Source of the DNA: Sphaerolaimus hirsutus
Lineage: Eukaryota; Nematoda; Chromadorea; Monhysterida; Sphaerolaimidae
NCBI GenBank assembly: GCA_964036195.1
Contig: OZ038457.1
Coordinates: 4,808,635 to 4,872,634, forward strand
Direction: 5' to 3'
Length of the DNA stretch: 64,000 nt
Part shown: piece by piece, positions 1 to 12,000 of the stretch
Numbering within the stretch: the first letter of the stretch is position 1
How the letters are laid out: each line of letters opens with the position of its first letter
The notes under the pieces: generated by a model
Seen by the model: the letters and a program-made list of their open reading frames with translations, nothing else
The model's database searches: none
Told to the model about the DNA's origin: nothing
Position numbers and translations under genes: made by a program

Positions 1-1644
1 AGTTGTTTTTTCTGCTTTTTTTGGAAAAGTAGTGTTATGTGTTGGTGAGGGTCCAGTGGTTCGGACACCACTGTAACCAGCATTCACAGGTAACTTTTCA
101 CCTGTGGAATTGGCATTTTCTGATTTTGCAAATTTGGCATGAAACAGTAATTTGTTCCGTTTGAAACAGTCAGACTTTTTATGACCTCCATGCCCGGGGA
201 AATCGCACCTTTCGTTGTCAGGTGTGGCGTTGAATTTTGAGCGGTCGAATTTTTTAAATTTATCACTTGTATTTGTAAATTTTCTGTCAAATTTTCGATC
301 AAATTTGTGTGTGTTTTCCGCCGAAGTGTCTGAGACTAACCCAGAGTCAGCCATCTCTCGTGTATAGAGATCTAATTGCAAAGCTAATTCTCTCGGTTCT
401 GTGTATTTTCCAGCTGATAATTCTCTTTTCAGGGAGAAAATGTAGTTTGTATTGTATTTGTTAGTGGAGATGTTCCTCAACAAATGATTACTGACATATT
501 TTTTCCAAGAATCTGATGGCATTGAATCCATTATTTCATGTGGTAGTTTAGCGAGCAGTCGCGCACAAAATTGCATGGCTGTTTCTATTGGTTTTTGTGT
601 TAGGCGTTGCCATTCAATCATGTTCATTCTTCTGTCAAAGGGATGATAGAGGGAATCTAATTCTTTCAATGCCAATTTGTAATTGTTTTTTTGTTCGTCA
701 GAAAATGTTTTGTAAATATCTTTGGCCGATTTTTTCAATTTTGATTGGAAAATTAATTTCCAAATGGCAGACCAAAAGTGTTCAGGAAACAACGTTATGT
801 TGCAAACAATTGAATTTTTCCATTCTCTGAAACTTTCATCTTTTCCACCCTCGAATGTAGACATTTGGGTAAGCAAAAGTTGTAGGGTAGTTGCCAAAGT
901 TGAATCTAATTCGGATAGAGTTGACATGGACTTTGAACTTTTGGAAGTACAGGCATTTGTGGTCATGTTCTCAACATTGACAATGTCGCTTTTCAAGTCG
1001 GTTGTGGAATTTTGAGTCGATTTATTTACCTTCATTTGTAAATCCAAAGTGAGTGTTTTCAAATGGTTCACCGTGTCGGCTAGCTCATGTACGTTTTCCA
1101 TAACCTGTTGTTGTGTTTCAGTGATTGGAGCAAGGTGTCGATCGATTTTCGAGTCCATTAGTTCATTTATTGAAGATTTGGTATTTTCTACTGTATGTCC
1201 AATTATCGATTCGACAGCGGTCAAGAGACGATTTTCGATGTGTTCTAATCCGCTAGATAATTTTCTGTCGATCATGATTTCCATGTTTGTGAATAGGTGG
1301 TCGTAACTGCCCTCATTCACGGAATCCACTGACAAGATTTCATTCGGATCGCCAAAAACTTCGCGAGAAGAATCATTGTTATTTGAACCGTCAAGTGGTG
1401 GCAAATTATTTGGGTTTATCAACTGGAGCGGTCTGGATGCGGTTTCTGCCGTGGCCAAAGACATGTGATCGTCGGAGGAATCATTGTCTCGATTATTAGT
1501 TTTTTGTGGCCGTAAACGCTGCTCATGAGCGGCAAAAAACTGATTGTCGGTCATCCCATTTGAAACATTTGGATGCCTTGTTCTAGTGTGATGGGCAGGC
1601 AAATCAAGGTCCTGATTGTCGGCATTCTCACCTTGAGAAGCCAT
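1..1644 (-). CDS. Retroelement gag polyprotein, 3' end beyond window
   Basis: An uninterrupted reading frame starts with ATG at 1644 on the minus strand and is still open at base 1 (548 codons). The N-terminus (about residues 1-100) is polar and Asn/Ser-rich. Residues about 120-240 look helical or coiled. A capsid-like segment follows (residues about 265-440, rich in Trp, Lys and Leu). Near residues 480-493 is a zinc-knuckle-like Cys-x4-His-x2-His-x4-Cys pattern flanked by Lys/Arg/Phe-rich sequence. This order (coil, capsid, basic knuckle) is that of LTR-retrotransposon gag proteins, which package element RNA. I recognise the architecture, not the family. Protease, reverse transcriptase and integrase, if present, lie to the left of the window. 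The ORF lies upstream of the visible SMC1 exons on the opposite strand, so it probably sits inside an SMC1 intron. An unbroken frame suggests a young copy. Confidence 0.75.
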   Translation of the reverse strand, partial: MASQGENADNQDLDLPAHHTRTRHPNVSNGMTDNQFFAAHEQRLRPQKTNNRDNDSSDDHMSLATAETASRPLQLINPNNLPPLDGSNNNDSSREVFGDPNEILSVDSVNEGSYDHLFTNMEIMIDRKLSSGLEHIENRLLTAVESIIGHTVENTKSSINELMDSKIDRHLAPITETQQQVMENVHELADTVNHLKTLTLDLQMKVNKSTQNSTTDLKSDIVNVENMTTNACTSKSSKSMSTLSELDSTLATTLQLLLTQMSTFEGGKDESFREWKNSIVCNITLFPEHFWSAIWKLIFQSKLKKSAKDIYKTFSDEQKNNYKLALKELDSLYHPFDRRMNMIEWQRLTQKPIETAMQFCARLLAKLPHEIMDSMPSDSWKKYVSNHLLRNISTNKYNTNYIFSLKRELSAGKYTEPRELALQLDLYTREMADSGLVSDTSAENTHKFDRKFDRKFTNTSDKFKKFDRSKFNATPDNERCDFPGHGGHKKSDCFKRNKLLFHAKFAKSENANSTGEKLPVNAGYSGVRTTGPSPTHNTTFPKKAEKTT

Positions 1645-1784
1645 GATCGCAAAAACCGCCAAAACCCTTACCACAAAACTTACGGAACCAAAGTGCCGAC
1701 TACTATTTTTTATCATGGGGTAGTGCCCAGAGTTTCGATCGACTGCTATTTTTTTAAATGGGGCAGTGCCCACCAGGTCCACCA

Positions 1785-2000
1785 TGTAGAATTATCCAAT
1801 TCCAAAGGATTTTGCACTTTTATTCGGTTATCGTAAGCTGCTTATTTTATCACATTTAACATTTTTATATCACACAGTGAGAAGACAAGACACTATCTCA
1901 TTTCACGGAATATCACTTCAATCATCATATCAACAGGCTCAATTCTCTGTTTTCTGTTTCAGCCAAACTGGTAAACATGCATGCAGATTCTCAATTATGT
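1785..2000 (-). repeat. Possible 5' LTR of the gag element (inner edge only)
   Basis: On the minus strand the sequence upstream of the gag ORF reads ...ATTCTACA followed directly by TGGTGGACC. That is the arrangement of an LTR 3' end (CA) and a tRNA primer-binding site (TGG). Only the inner boundary at 1785 is suggested. The outer boundary is a guess, because the second LTR is outside the window. Confidence 0.25.
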
Positions 2001-2039
2001 GAATTGTTTCTATTTCTAGCAAGATTTCTGCAAATTTTT

Positions 2040-2263
2040 TGATTTCCAGATAAATTTCTGCAATTTTTTTTCCGTTTCCGGCAAAATTTCAGCAAATTTT
2101 TTCCGTTTCCGGCATAATTTCAGCAAATTTTTCCGTTTCCGTTTTCCGGCCTCTCATTTTTCCGTTTTCCGGCAGGTGCAAATTTTTTCCGTTTCCGTTT
2201 TCCGGCAAGTGCAAATTTTTTTCCGTTTCCGTTTTCCGCCAAAAAGTTTTTGTTGACACCCTA
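2040..2263. mobile_element. Truncated MITE with CGGAAA-type hexamer array
   Basis: Repeats of TTTCCGTTTCCGGC and TTCCGTTTTCC end at 2263 with TTGACACCCTA. This is the same terminal sequence as the complete element at 46418-46700, in opposite orientation. The matching left end (TAGGGTGTCAA) is missing here, so the copy is truncated. Confidence 0.6.
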
Positions 2264-2402
2264 GTTGACACTGAAACCAGTTGACATCCAATGTGAGCAA
2301 TGTGATGTGAAAAAAGGTTTTTAAAAATGCAGATGAAATACGGTAGATTTCATTGTAAATTATGCGGTCGGTCAACTAAAACCCAATTCCCCGTGTATGC
2401 AG

Positions 2403-5400
2403 CCGCGCATCGACAACTACGAGCAAGAGATTGAAGAACGCAAAAACAAAGTGGAGCAAGTGCGCGTCAAACTGCACAGCGCCACCGATGAGATATTTGC
2501 TGACTTTTGCAATCGACTCGGCATTTCCAACATTCGGTGGGTTGGGGGGTAGACTGGAATATGTAGTCGTTTGGATTTTTTTGTGTATAGGCTTCAAACG
2601 ATATACAGTATCGAATATCGACAACTTTTTATATTGAATATCGATATCGAAATTTTCGATATAAAAATATCGAAGGTCCATATCGTATCGAATATCGAGT
2701 TTCAGAAAAAAATATCGAATATCGATATAGTTTGAATTGAACAGTTGGGGGACTCTTCCCAACGACAAACATCGTACTAATAAAATTACCCTAACAAGTG
2801 GTGGAAAGCGCCTGCATCAATGGCGCCTTTCCAACTCAATTTATCCCCCTTCCCACCAGCCTCTTGGGGGGGGGGGGGTGACGCCAAAACTACCCCACAG
2901 TCAACCAACCCCCTTCTCTCAATAACCCCCCCTCAGCGTGTACGAAGAACGGGAACTCCGAATGCACAACGAAACCAAGGAAAAACTAGCCGAGTTCAAC
3001 GCGTCGGTTGACCGGCTGACGCAACAGCACGCCTTCCTGCAGTCGGACGACCGGGAAGCGGCCGTGGTCAAGGCCCGGGCGGGGGTGACCAAACACGAGG
3101 CGGAGTTGGAGAGGTTGAGGGTTGCGGAGGCTAGGGAGTTGGAGGTGTGTATAGGGGGGGTTCAGGGGGGGTTGAGGGGTTTTGGTATTTTTGGGGGATT
3201 TTGCACGACTTTTCGATCAAAATCGCCGATTTTCATAGCTTTTTTTGCCCATTTTCACTTTCAGAATCACTGGTGCTTTATTGCCTAGTTTCAGCTTTTT
3301 TCCAGATCACGTGCTTTTCTCGCTTTTCTGCCTTGTACATACACCGTGAAACTGGGAAAATATGGTATTCGTTTTGTGGCGATTATGGCTGGTTTCAGAA
3401 AAACCGTTCACAAATTTCAGTCATAGCCGCTTTTTATAGTTTCAATTCTCCACAGGTCATGAAAAAGCACAAACAAGAAGTGGATACGCTCAAATCCGAA
3501 CTCAAAGAAAAGCAGGACAGCTTGGGAAAGCTCGAGGAGGAGTACGGCGACATCAAGAAGCGCGTGGCCGCCTTCGCCAAGGAAGTGAACGCGCTCGAGA
3601 AACAAGTGACCGCCTTCGAGACGGCCATCGAGCAGAAACGCAGGGAGAGGCATGGGATCTTGCATAATTGCAGGGTGGGTTTTTGTGGGGGTGGGGGGGG
3701 GGGGTGGTTCTGTGTGTAGTGTGATGTTTGATAGAGGGAAATGGAGTTCTGATGGAAATCCAGGGCATATCCTGATATGATGCGGATTGAAACGGGATCC
3801 CGATTCCGAATCCTGATATTTTTCGGGATTTGACGATCCTGACCCCGAAGCCCCAATCCCGATACCGGAAAATTGAATAGACCAATCCCGAACCCGAAAA
3901 TTTTCAAATCCCAATTTCGATCCCGATGCCAAAATTCGTAAACATTCCCAAATTTATCAAATGACTTCTTCCCACCGAAAAATCTTTACGGAAACCCCCC
4001 AGTACGCATTTTACCCCACCCAAAACCCTACCGCAAAAACCCCCTCCCGCAGCTGCACAGCGTGGCCCTCCCTTTGTCCAAGGGCACCCTAGACGCCCTA
4101 GTCGCCGACGAGGAGGAGCCGGGCTCGAGCAGCCAGGTGCCACTCCCAGACCCTGTAGAGAGCCCTGTAAAATGTCAAATGTCACGCAAAGTGTCAAAAG
4201 TCACGGAAAATGCAACTCGGTTGCCATTTCGCAGGGCATTTTCCATTACTTTTGACACTTTGCGTGACATTTTCCATCTTCCAGGGCTCTTTACATGTTC
4301 CGGGAGTGCCCCCAGACGCCCGGCGACGGCGCGACGGGTTCGCAACCGACGCGCGACAGCAGCCAGAGTCAGAGTCAGCGGTCGCAGAGCATGTTGGACG
4401 CGCAGGCAGGCATCAAGGTCAACTATAGGAAGCTGGAGGCTGAGTATAGGGATGTGAGTGGTGGGGGGGGGGGGGGTTGAGGGGATTGTACGGTGGGGGA
4501 TGGATGGTACTAGAGTTTACGGTACGGTAAACGGTGGTGTGTAAATGGTGGAAAGGGTTGAAAAAGACCGTTGTCTCGGTCTCGACGAAATGTCGAGACT
4601 TCCTGTGTCGATCGGAAAATATTAGTTGGTATTGGTGTCGAAAAATTGAAATCTCAGTCTCGTTCTCAAAAAGGCAGTCTCGTTTGAGCTCCAGGGGATA
4701 TAGCATTTACCAGTTCGGTGATTGTGAATTTGCGGGTAGCGATACGGTATTGTAAATTTTGAAAATTTACCGGTCTACCGGACGACACGAAGTGGGATAA
4801 TTTTTCCAACTCTACACTAATTATAACATTTCTGATCATTGCAGATTGAGACGGACGAGGAGGTTCGCAAGGCGATCGACAAGCTGTCCAAGTTGGTCAC
4901 CGAGAAGCAGTCCGCCTTGTCCAAGATCAACGCGCCCAACATGAAGGCGGGAGAGAAGTTAGCTCCGCCTTTCTGCGCGCTTTGACAAGTCTTTGAAAGT
5001 GACAAATGCCAAGTGACAGTGAGTCAAATGTCAAGTAAAATTATGAGTGAGTGCCTTCATTAAAAAATTTACTTACATAAAATATTTACTACAATTCTAC
5101 ACTTTACTTATAACTTTTTAAATAACTTTGTCACAATTTCACTTGCGGAATTTCAAATCAGATAAGAACCTCAATCGGCTTCTCAGATGTGGGCCCTCCA
5201 CTTTCTAATTAAATCCGGCCCCTGGATAGGGTTCAAACGGGATCCCGATCCCGGATCCCGTCAAATTCCGGGATTTAGCAGTCTCGATCCCGAAACTTTT
5301 CAAATCCCGATCCCGATCCCGAGAAACTCCAAAGTCCGGGATCCCGATCCCGGAAAAATTAGTGGTAATTATCAAACCTGAAAAAACGACGTTTTTGCAT

Positions 5401-7251
5401 GCAAAAATGTGAACGCAAACCCCCAGCGTTCATTTTATGCCAATTTTCTGGCATCCAACAGTGTTTTTAGACCTTTATGAACAACTGTGGATGCCAAAAC
5501 ATTGGCCAAAATCTCTATCCCAAATCTCAAGACCCCAATCCCGATCCCGAAAAAATGTCAATCCCGATCCCGTGACCCCAATCCCGGCTAATCCCGATCC
5601 CGATCCCGAAAAGTCAATCCCGTTTGAACCCTACCCCTGGACACAACTCAATGATTACAATCAAACGCAGACTGGAGGGTGTGCAGACGCGCGAGAAAGA
5701 AACCAACACTGAATTTGATCAAGCTAGACGGCGGGCGCGCCGCGCCAGGCAGGCGTTTGAAAAAATAAAAAATAAACGCGTCGAGAGGTTTCAGGATTGC
5801 TTCGAGACCGTCTCGCAGAGGATAGACGAGATTTATAAGGTTGGCTTGTGATTTGTTTTGTACGAGTGGGTTAGCCTGTACATTCAGCATTTACTGTATG
5901 TTTTTTTTGGAAGTGTTGGCGAATTTTTCATCGTATTGTCTGGCAAAATTCCTGGTAGACATTTGGACATTTAGATATTTACGTGGGCAATGGTAGACAT
6001 TTAGATTCCTGGTGAACCAATTTACCGGTTTTATAAAACAACCCTTTTCATTTTTACGTTTAAAAAAATCGTTTGAAAAAACCTCCTTTAAAAACATCCC
6101 ACTATCCCAGGCTCTAACCCGCAACCAGTCCGCTCAAGCCTTCCTGGGCGCCGACAACATGGAAGAACCCTATCTGGACGGGATCCAATACAACTGCGTG
6201 GCGCCGGGCAAGCGTTTCCGGCCCATGGACAACTTGTCGGGCGGCGAGAAAACTGTTGCTGCCTTAGGACTGCTTTTTGCGATCCACGCGAGAAATCCGA
6301 GCCCGTTTTTCGTGTTGGATGAAATTGACGCGGCTTTGGATAATACGAATATTAGCAAGGTGGCTGCTTTTATTAAGGAACAGGCGCAGAATACTCAGGT
6401 TTGTTTTTGGGTGGTTTCGTTGAATGTAGGGATAGGTAGTGATTGGTTGGGGTGGATTGTGTTTTTTTAACTTTTTTTTTAAACCCCCGGGGGGGGGGTT
6501 GTCAGACTGAAAATTTTGAGAGAAAAACGTGAAAAATGCAGCAGTAACCACCATTTTATAAGTACATATTTACAGCCTCATTTAAGGATGTAGATTGTAT
6601 AAACGATGTTCTAACGTAACACAGTAAGTGTTTTGAACGTCTTTTATGCATTTCCCGGACCACAAATTCATAGTGCCCATTTTCAGTGAATGAAAGTGAA
6701 TAGAGGTCGTGCATAAAGGTTTCAGTAAAGTTTTTGTCCAACTAATTGATTTTATAAAAAAACTCTTATTTTCATGTAAAAAAATTTTATGCCCACGAAA
6801 CGTAAACAATCAATAACTATTTAGCTATCTTGAGCAATTTTTGAGAAATTTTGCCATATTTTTTTCTAAAAATCGCTAATGTTCGTTTACTTGCCCCTTC
6901 AAAACCACTAGTTCGTGTGCCTTTTTGTAATTGTTGTAAATATATGTGCTGGTATGCTTTTTAAGCTAGATTTCTCCTATTTTTCGCGATTTTTTTCACT
7001 TTTCTGCCTTCTACAATCGAAAAAAATCTATATTTATATTGAACCCCCGTAATAATCTAACGCCACTTACCCCAAACAACCCCCCATGCATCGCCCAGGT
7101 GATCGTGATCTCGCTTAAGGAGGAGTTCTACAACCGGGCCGACATGCTGGTGGGCATCCACCCCGAGCCGGCCGCCTGCACCGTGTCCGGCGTGCTCACC
7201 CTCGACCTGACCAGGTTCAGGGAGCCCGCCGACAGGAAGTCCGACCATTAG
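2403..7251 (+). CDS. SMC1: Cohesin subunit SMC1, C-terminal half (nine exons)
   Basis: SMC1 pairs with SMC3 to form the cohesin ring, which holds sister chromatids and extrudes DNA loops in the nucleus. Exons: 2403-2536, 2937-3144, 3456-3674, 4053-4136, 4316-4453, 4845-4957, 5671-5839, 6111-6398, 7099-7251 (stop TAG). They sum to 502 codons and all phases close. Exons 1-7 encode the second coiled-coil arm, with family landmarks such as [23 protein letters not shown] and [11 protein letters not shown]. Exon 8 carries the head: NSAQAFLG-like [15 protein letters not shown] signature LSGGEK and Walker [13 protein letters not shown]. Exon 9 gives [19 protein letters not shown] and the C-terminus. 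The N-terminal head, first arm and hinge lie left of the window. The intron at 4137-4315 is an introner-type element. Other introns hold MITEs. Identification is very secure; exon ends are inferred. Confidence 0.95.
2588..2735. repeat. ATCGAT-type repeat element in SMC1 intron
   Basis: Dense ATCGAT/ATCGAA repeats lie between TAGGCTTCAAACGATA on the left and TATAGTTTGAATT on the right. The ends resemble those of the TAGGGTTCAAAC elements at 5227 and 13345 with a different hexamer core. No clean target-site duplication was found. Confidence 0.5.
3744..3930. repeat. Degenerate CCCGAT-type array in SMC1 intron
   Basis: Variants of ATCCCGATCCCG and of GAAACGGGATCCCG run between exons 3 and 4 of SMC1. 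This is a decayed relative of the complete element at 5227-5633. Its ends are not resolved. Confidence 0.5.
4137..4315 (+). mobile_element. Introner: transposon-like element forming an entire SMC1 intron
   Basis: The whole 179-bp intron is one inverted-repeat element. It begins GTGCCACTCCCAGACCCTGT directly after ...CAGCCAG. It ends with a nearly complementary ...GGGAGTGCCCCCAG directly before the next exon. The interior carries GTCAAATGTCACGCAAAGTG and its inverted partner. Nearly the same sequence forms whole introns in the LIM gene (27763-27888) and the GST gene (31874-32041). The donor GT lies at the element tip and the acceptor CAG repeats the exonic CAG upstream, as expected if a target duplication supplied one splice site. 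It falls in the variable Ser/Gln-rich part of the SMC1 coiled coil. Confidence 0.8.
5227..5633. mobile_element. hAT-like MITE with CCCGAT hexamer core
   Basis: Terminal inverted repeats TAGGGTTCAAACGGGAT and ATCCCGTTTGAACCCTA are exact complements. They are bounded by a perfect 8-bp target duplication CCCCTGGA (5219-5226 and 5634-5641). The interior is mostly tandem GATCCC/ATCCCG. TAGGG-type ends with 8-bp duplications point to hAT transposase mobilisation. There is no coding capacity. The right end is 29 bp before SMC1 exon 7. Confidence 0.85.
6480..6720. repeat. Fragment of the ACCGTATTTCC repeat family
   Basis: AAACCCCCGGGGGGGGG followed by a segment (aaaaacgtgaaaaatgca, cacagtaagtgttttgaacg) is nearly the same as the left part of the complete element at 36009-36275. 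The usual end TACGGTA is missing, so the copy is partial. Confidence 0.55.
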
Positions 7252-9020
7252 ATTGAGATTTGAGATTTGAGTGATGGTTTTTTGATGGCTTTTGAAGGGG
7301 GCATGGATGTTGAACTCACTTTGGATGGGGTGATGTTATTGAATGTGTTTTTTGCAGTTGCTGCATGAGCTCCATGGTTTTTCGGTGTAATTAGCCGATG
7401 TTTAATTATGCGGGCTTTTTAGTGGAAACTTGCCAGTGTTATTATGTGGGGTGCCATATCTATTTTTCGGTTTTTCGGACACCTTGTTTTATCGAATGAA
7501 CTATGGATGAATATTGGCAAGCATATAAAACTAAATTTATCTACCTACGTAAATATGCTGTTACGAAATTGACACTTCAAAAAATGATTGTAGGATAACT
7601 AAATATGTTGACTGCCGAAAGCCGCTGTGGTCCGCTGTATTTGTAAGTAAATATTACATTTATCTATAATTTGCATAAATAGAGCTCAGGCAGCGGCTAC
7701 ACTCTAATCAGATCTCAAGTGCTACATTGTACATAAATCACTTCATTTTTGATCATTTTGTAGAATTAGATTTGTAAACATTTGTTCTAGTTCGGTTTTA
7801 ATGATTAACTGCCGTATTTGATTTCGAAACTTTGTAACACCTATTTACTTTTTCTCGTCGTTTAGGCTGTTTCAATCCGTGTCGATTTTGTTCACAATGA
7901 AGCTAAAAGTGTGCACTTGAACGCAATTTGATCCGACGCGGCAACCATATTGAATGTTCATATTTATCTCGCACCCTTTTAACTATAATGCAGTGTATTA
8001 TTTCATGAAAAATTGTGCACAATATTTATGTATCAGGTAAAATTGAGAGTAATGAGAAATCGCCCACCTGAAAAAATATTCAGAATTTTTCGTTTTACAG
8101 GGTGCGAGATTAGCCAAGGGTTTGGTGCCTGTGGTGCTAAATATTTACTCCACACTCCAAATCGGTATGCTTCTCGCTTTGCTTTTGTGCCAATTGTGCA
8201 GGTAGAATAAAAGGCAAGAAAAGTGGTAAAATGTTGTTAAGCATGAAGTAATTAATTATTCCAAATTGGTAAATCAAGTGTTAAAATCGGCGATCATCTA
8301 AGTGAGGCACTTAATATAATTCAAACTAACTTATCACTTTTCTTGCACTTGTTCGCTTGCGGAGTCAAGCCCCGCCGTTCTAGAATGGTTGCCGCGTCGG
8401 GCGGCCCTTTGCCCGTTGCATGGGTCCCCATGTTGATATTGTATGTTGCCATTGACAATGCATGCGTTTCTGCCGCTGTGTATTTACTCGCAGTGCGGGG
8501 CTTACCTAGTTTGTGATTTGTTCACGCTATGTAAATTGAATGTTAAAGGGGTTGGAATGATCCAAATAAGTGTCGTGTATTATCCAGATATTTTAGATAT
8601 GAAGCCCTCGATATCGAAAATTCTGTCAAATATCGAACACGAAAGTGATCGTCCCAACCCCAATTGTTTATTTTGCTTCTGTGTGTCGACACGCTAGTTG
8701 ACATCGCTAATTCGTGTCAACTCAATGACAGCTAAATAATACAACAAATTTAAAAAACATCACACATCAGAAAAACTGAAAATTGAGTGTCACGATGTAA
8801 AACAGGAAAGTCACAATCACATAATTCACTAAAAAATTAAGTTGACGCAAATTCAGTTGACATCCAGCGTGTGGGGCCTCTATACACAAGTTTAACCTCT
8901 TTGGCAGCTTGCCCTCACTCTCGCGTGACGCGGCACGACGGCACCGACCACCAACGGCTGATCGGCGACCCGACTCGTCGCGCGGCCGCTCGCACCCCAG
9001 CCGCGGCAGGGCGCGTCCAC
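7252..9020. other. Intergenic region between SMC1 and GALNT10
   Basis: AT-rich sequence after the SMC1 stop, probably including its 3' UTR. A short repeat lies near 8690-8872 (ends ACGCTAGTTGAC and CAGTTGACATCCAGC; related pieces at 2264-2295 and 12205-12308). From about 8880 the sequence becomes GC-rich, as expected for the GALNT10 promoter and 5' UTR. No other gene is seen. Confidence 0.6.
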
Positions 9021-12000
9021 ATGCCGCTGGTGCCGCGCTGGCTGTGGTGGCGCGGCGGCAGGTACGTGCAGGTGGTGCTGGCCGCCGCCGCCCTGCTGTT
9101 GACTGTGGCCGCGGTGCAGCGCTGGCGACGCGCATCCCGACTGCACGATGGTGGGGGAGGGGTTGAGGCCACTGCGCTGGCTATACGAGCGGATGTGATG
9201 GTTGGTTGGGTGGGTCTGTTGAGTGGTGGACAGTTTATCTGGATTGGTTTGTGTGTGCGGACCCTGCGATATCGAGTCTAACATTTTGTATTGGCCTCTT
9301 TACGCTAGGAAATAGTATGGGTGGTATTTAAGTTACTTCTCTCACTTTTTCTTTGTTCCTGGGTATACAATCAAACGATACTCGCTTTCCGTTTTAACCG
9401 TGTAGACATACTGCATTTCACATTACTCATCTTATACACAGTGTAAAAGTAAAAAAATTTACGTTTTCTGTACTCTGTGCTGAGAAAAACAAATATTTTA
9501 CGTTTACCTTGAAAATAGTACAGTACTGTATAACTTTAACTTTGCATTTATTCACCCAACGAACGATTCAATCTAATCAACGGTCAACGCCCGCCACCCC
9601 CCCACCCCCCCTGCCACGTTGCAGAAAGTGGACGACCCCTCGGCGCCATACAAGGGGCTGGGCAAGCGCGACTGGACTGATTACGCCGCCATGGAGGCTG
9701 ACAAGAAACGCCAGGGCCCCGGCGAGCAAGGTTGGTGAAGTGGCCTGTTACCGTTTTCAAATGGGATTAGGGTGGGAAAAAATAGATTTTTTAGCGAACC
9801 CGATTTTTTAAATAAAATCGATTTTTTTTAATAAAAATCGATGGAGTCAAAATTAGTGCTATTTTCTTTTCAATCACCTCTTACAGAGTACCAAGTAGAG
9901 TACCAAGATTTTTCGCCAGTAATTTTTTTTTTAATCGGACCAGGTGCTGCGATTTTTTTTGTTTAAAAATCGCATGCCAGCCCTAAATGGGATCGAGTTT
10001 TTTGGATCTGGATTGGTTTTTCGGGCTGATCAGATTGGGCTCTCGAGATTGGTTTTTGACTGGGATGAAATGGAAAATTCAAAATAGCTAGTGCATAAAG
10101 TACTAAAACGTTTGACTGAGGTTTTTAAAAAAAACGGTTTGTTAAAAAAACTGTTTTGATGTCCGCGTCTTTAAAAAAACATTTGAAAAAGAACACCTTA
10201 CCATCCTCATGTGTGTGTGCAAAAACAAAAACACTGGCAAAAACACATCAAAGCTGGAACATACTCAACTCAGGCCAAGCGGTGCACGTGCCCGACGACG
10301 CGGACACCAAGCAGAAGCAGGACCAGTTGTACAGGGTGAACGGCTACGACGCGCTCGCCTCCGACATGATCGCCTTGGACCGGTCCGTCAAGGACATTCG
10401 CCACCCAAATTGCAAGTCGAAAAAGTACTTGGAGAAACTGCCCACTGTTTCCGTTATATTCCCGTTTCATAATGAGGTGGGACGGGTGGGATTTTTATAC
10501 TATTGAATGAAGTATTTTGTTTAAAAAAATACCCTGCCAAAGCCCGATCAATGTATTCTGATATTTGCGCGAACGCGCCGACCGGTTGAAAATGTAACTT
10601 CCTGGGCAAAATATTCATTCCTTCCTGTCGTGTTGAAAGCAGTGAACCATTCAAAATTAACGATTTTTCACACCGCCGGTAATCACCATTACGGTACGGT
10701 ACATTTTCTCACCTCAAAACGCACCGTCCAAGTCTACCGCACTCTCACCGCAACCATACAAATCCCCCCTCCCCTCAGCACAACTCAACCCTACTCCGAT
10801 CGGTGCACTCTATAATCAACCGGTCGCCCAAGGGCACGCTGGTGCAGGTGGTGCTCGTGGACGACGCGAGCACCAAGGACTTCCTCAAGGAGCCCCTCGA
10901 GCAGTACTTCAGGCTTGTCAAGCTCGACCACATGGTCACCGTGGTCAGGTGCAAGAAGAGGGAAGGTAGGTGGTTGGGGGACACTGGGTTTTGGGGTGTC
11001 CATGGGGGGAACCGTGCTGATTGAGGGGTTTTTTTTGGAGACGGAAAAATGGTCCCGTATAAATATGGCAATATTTATATGCTTATATACCCAGGCCTGA
11101 TCCGTGCGCGGCAAGTGGGCGCGCGGGCGGCCACGGGCGACGTGATGGTGTTCCTGGACGCGCACTCGGAGGCAGGCTACAACTGGCTGCCGCCGCTGCT
11201 AGAGCCCATCGCAGAGAACTGGAAGACGGTCGTGTGCCCCTTCGTGGACGTGGTCGACTGCGACTCGTTCGAGTACAAGCCCCAGGTCGGTGGAGTGCAG
11301 GGGTCTTCTAGATTTCGAGGGGTAACCCCCAAACCCCCCCCCCCCTTTCCCACCCCTGGTGGGGTGCAATGGAATAGGATTGGGTGCCCGACCCGAATCG
11401 GATAACTGCAAAAATCTTTAGTACTGCTGCACGATACCGGAAACGAACTTATTTTGACCCGTTACCGAATCCGAAAATTTTAAAATTTTCAACCGTAGAT
11501 AGTGCATCCAATTTATGATGGATTTATGATAGGGGAGACATTTGACGTATTCTGTATGCGTTTTCATTTAACCACTGAAGTGATAAGCGATAGGATATAA
11601 GTAGGTCTCTTCTCAGCGCCCTAAATTGGCGCCCTAAATCTGCACCCATCAATTTGCGCCCTACTCAGGACGAAGGCGCGCGCGGCTCCTTCGACTGGGA
11701 GTTCAACTACAAAAGGCTGCCGCGCACAGATCACCATGCCGACCCCAGCGACCCCTTTGACTCCCCAGTTATGGCTGGTGGCTATTTTGCCATCAATAGA
11801 AAGTGGTTTTGGGAATTGGGGGGTTATGATGAGGGCCTGGATATTTGGGGTGGAGAACAGTATGAATTGTCGTTTAAAGTGAGTGATGGGAAGTTGTTTG
11901 AAGTTGTTTGTGGATAAGTGATGTGAGAAGTGTTAAGTGGTGAGTAGACTGAGTAAGTTTGCTAGTAAATACTTTCAAGTGAAAAAACTAATAAAAGTAC

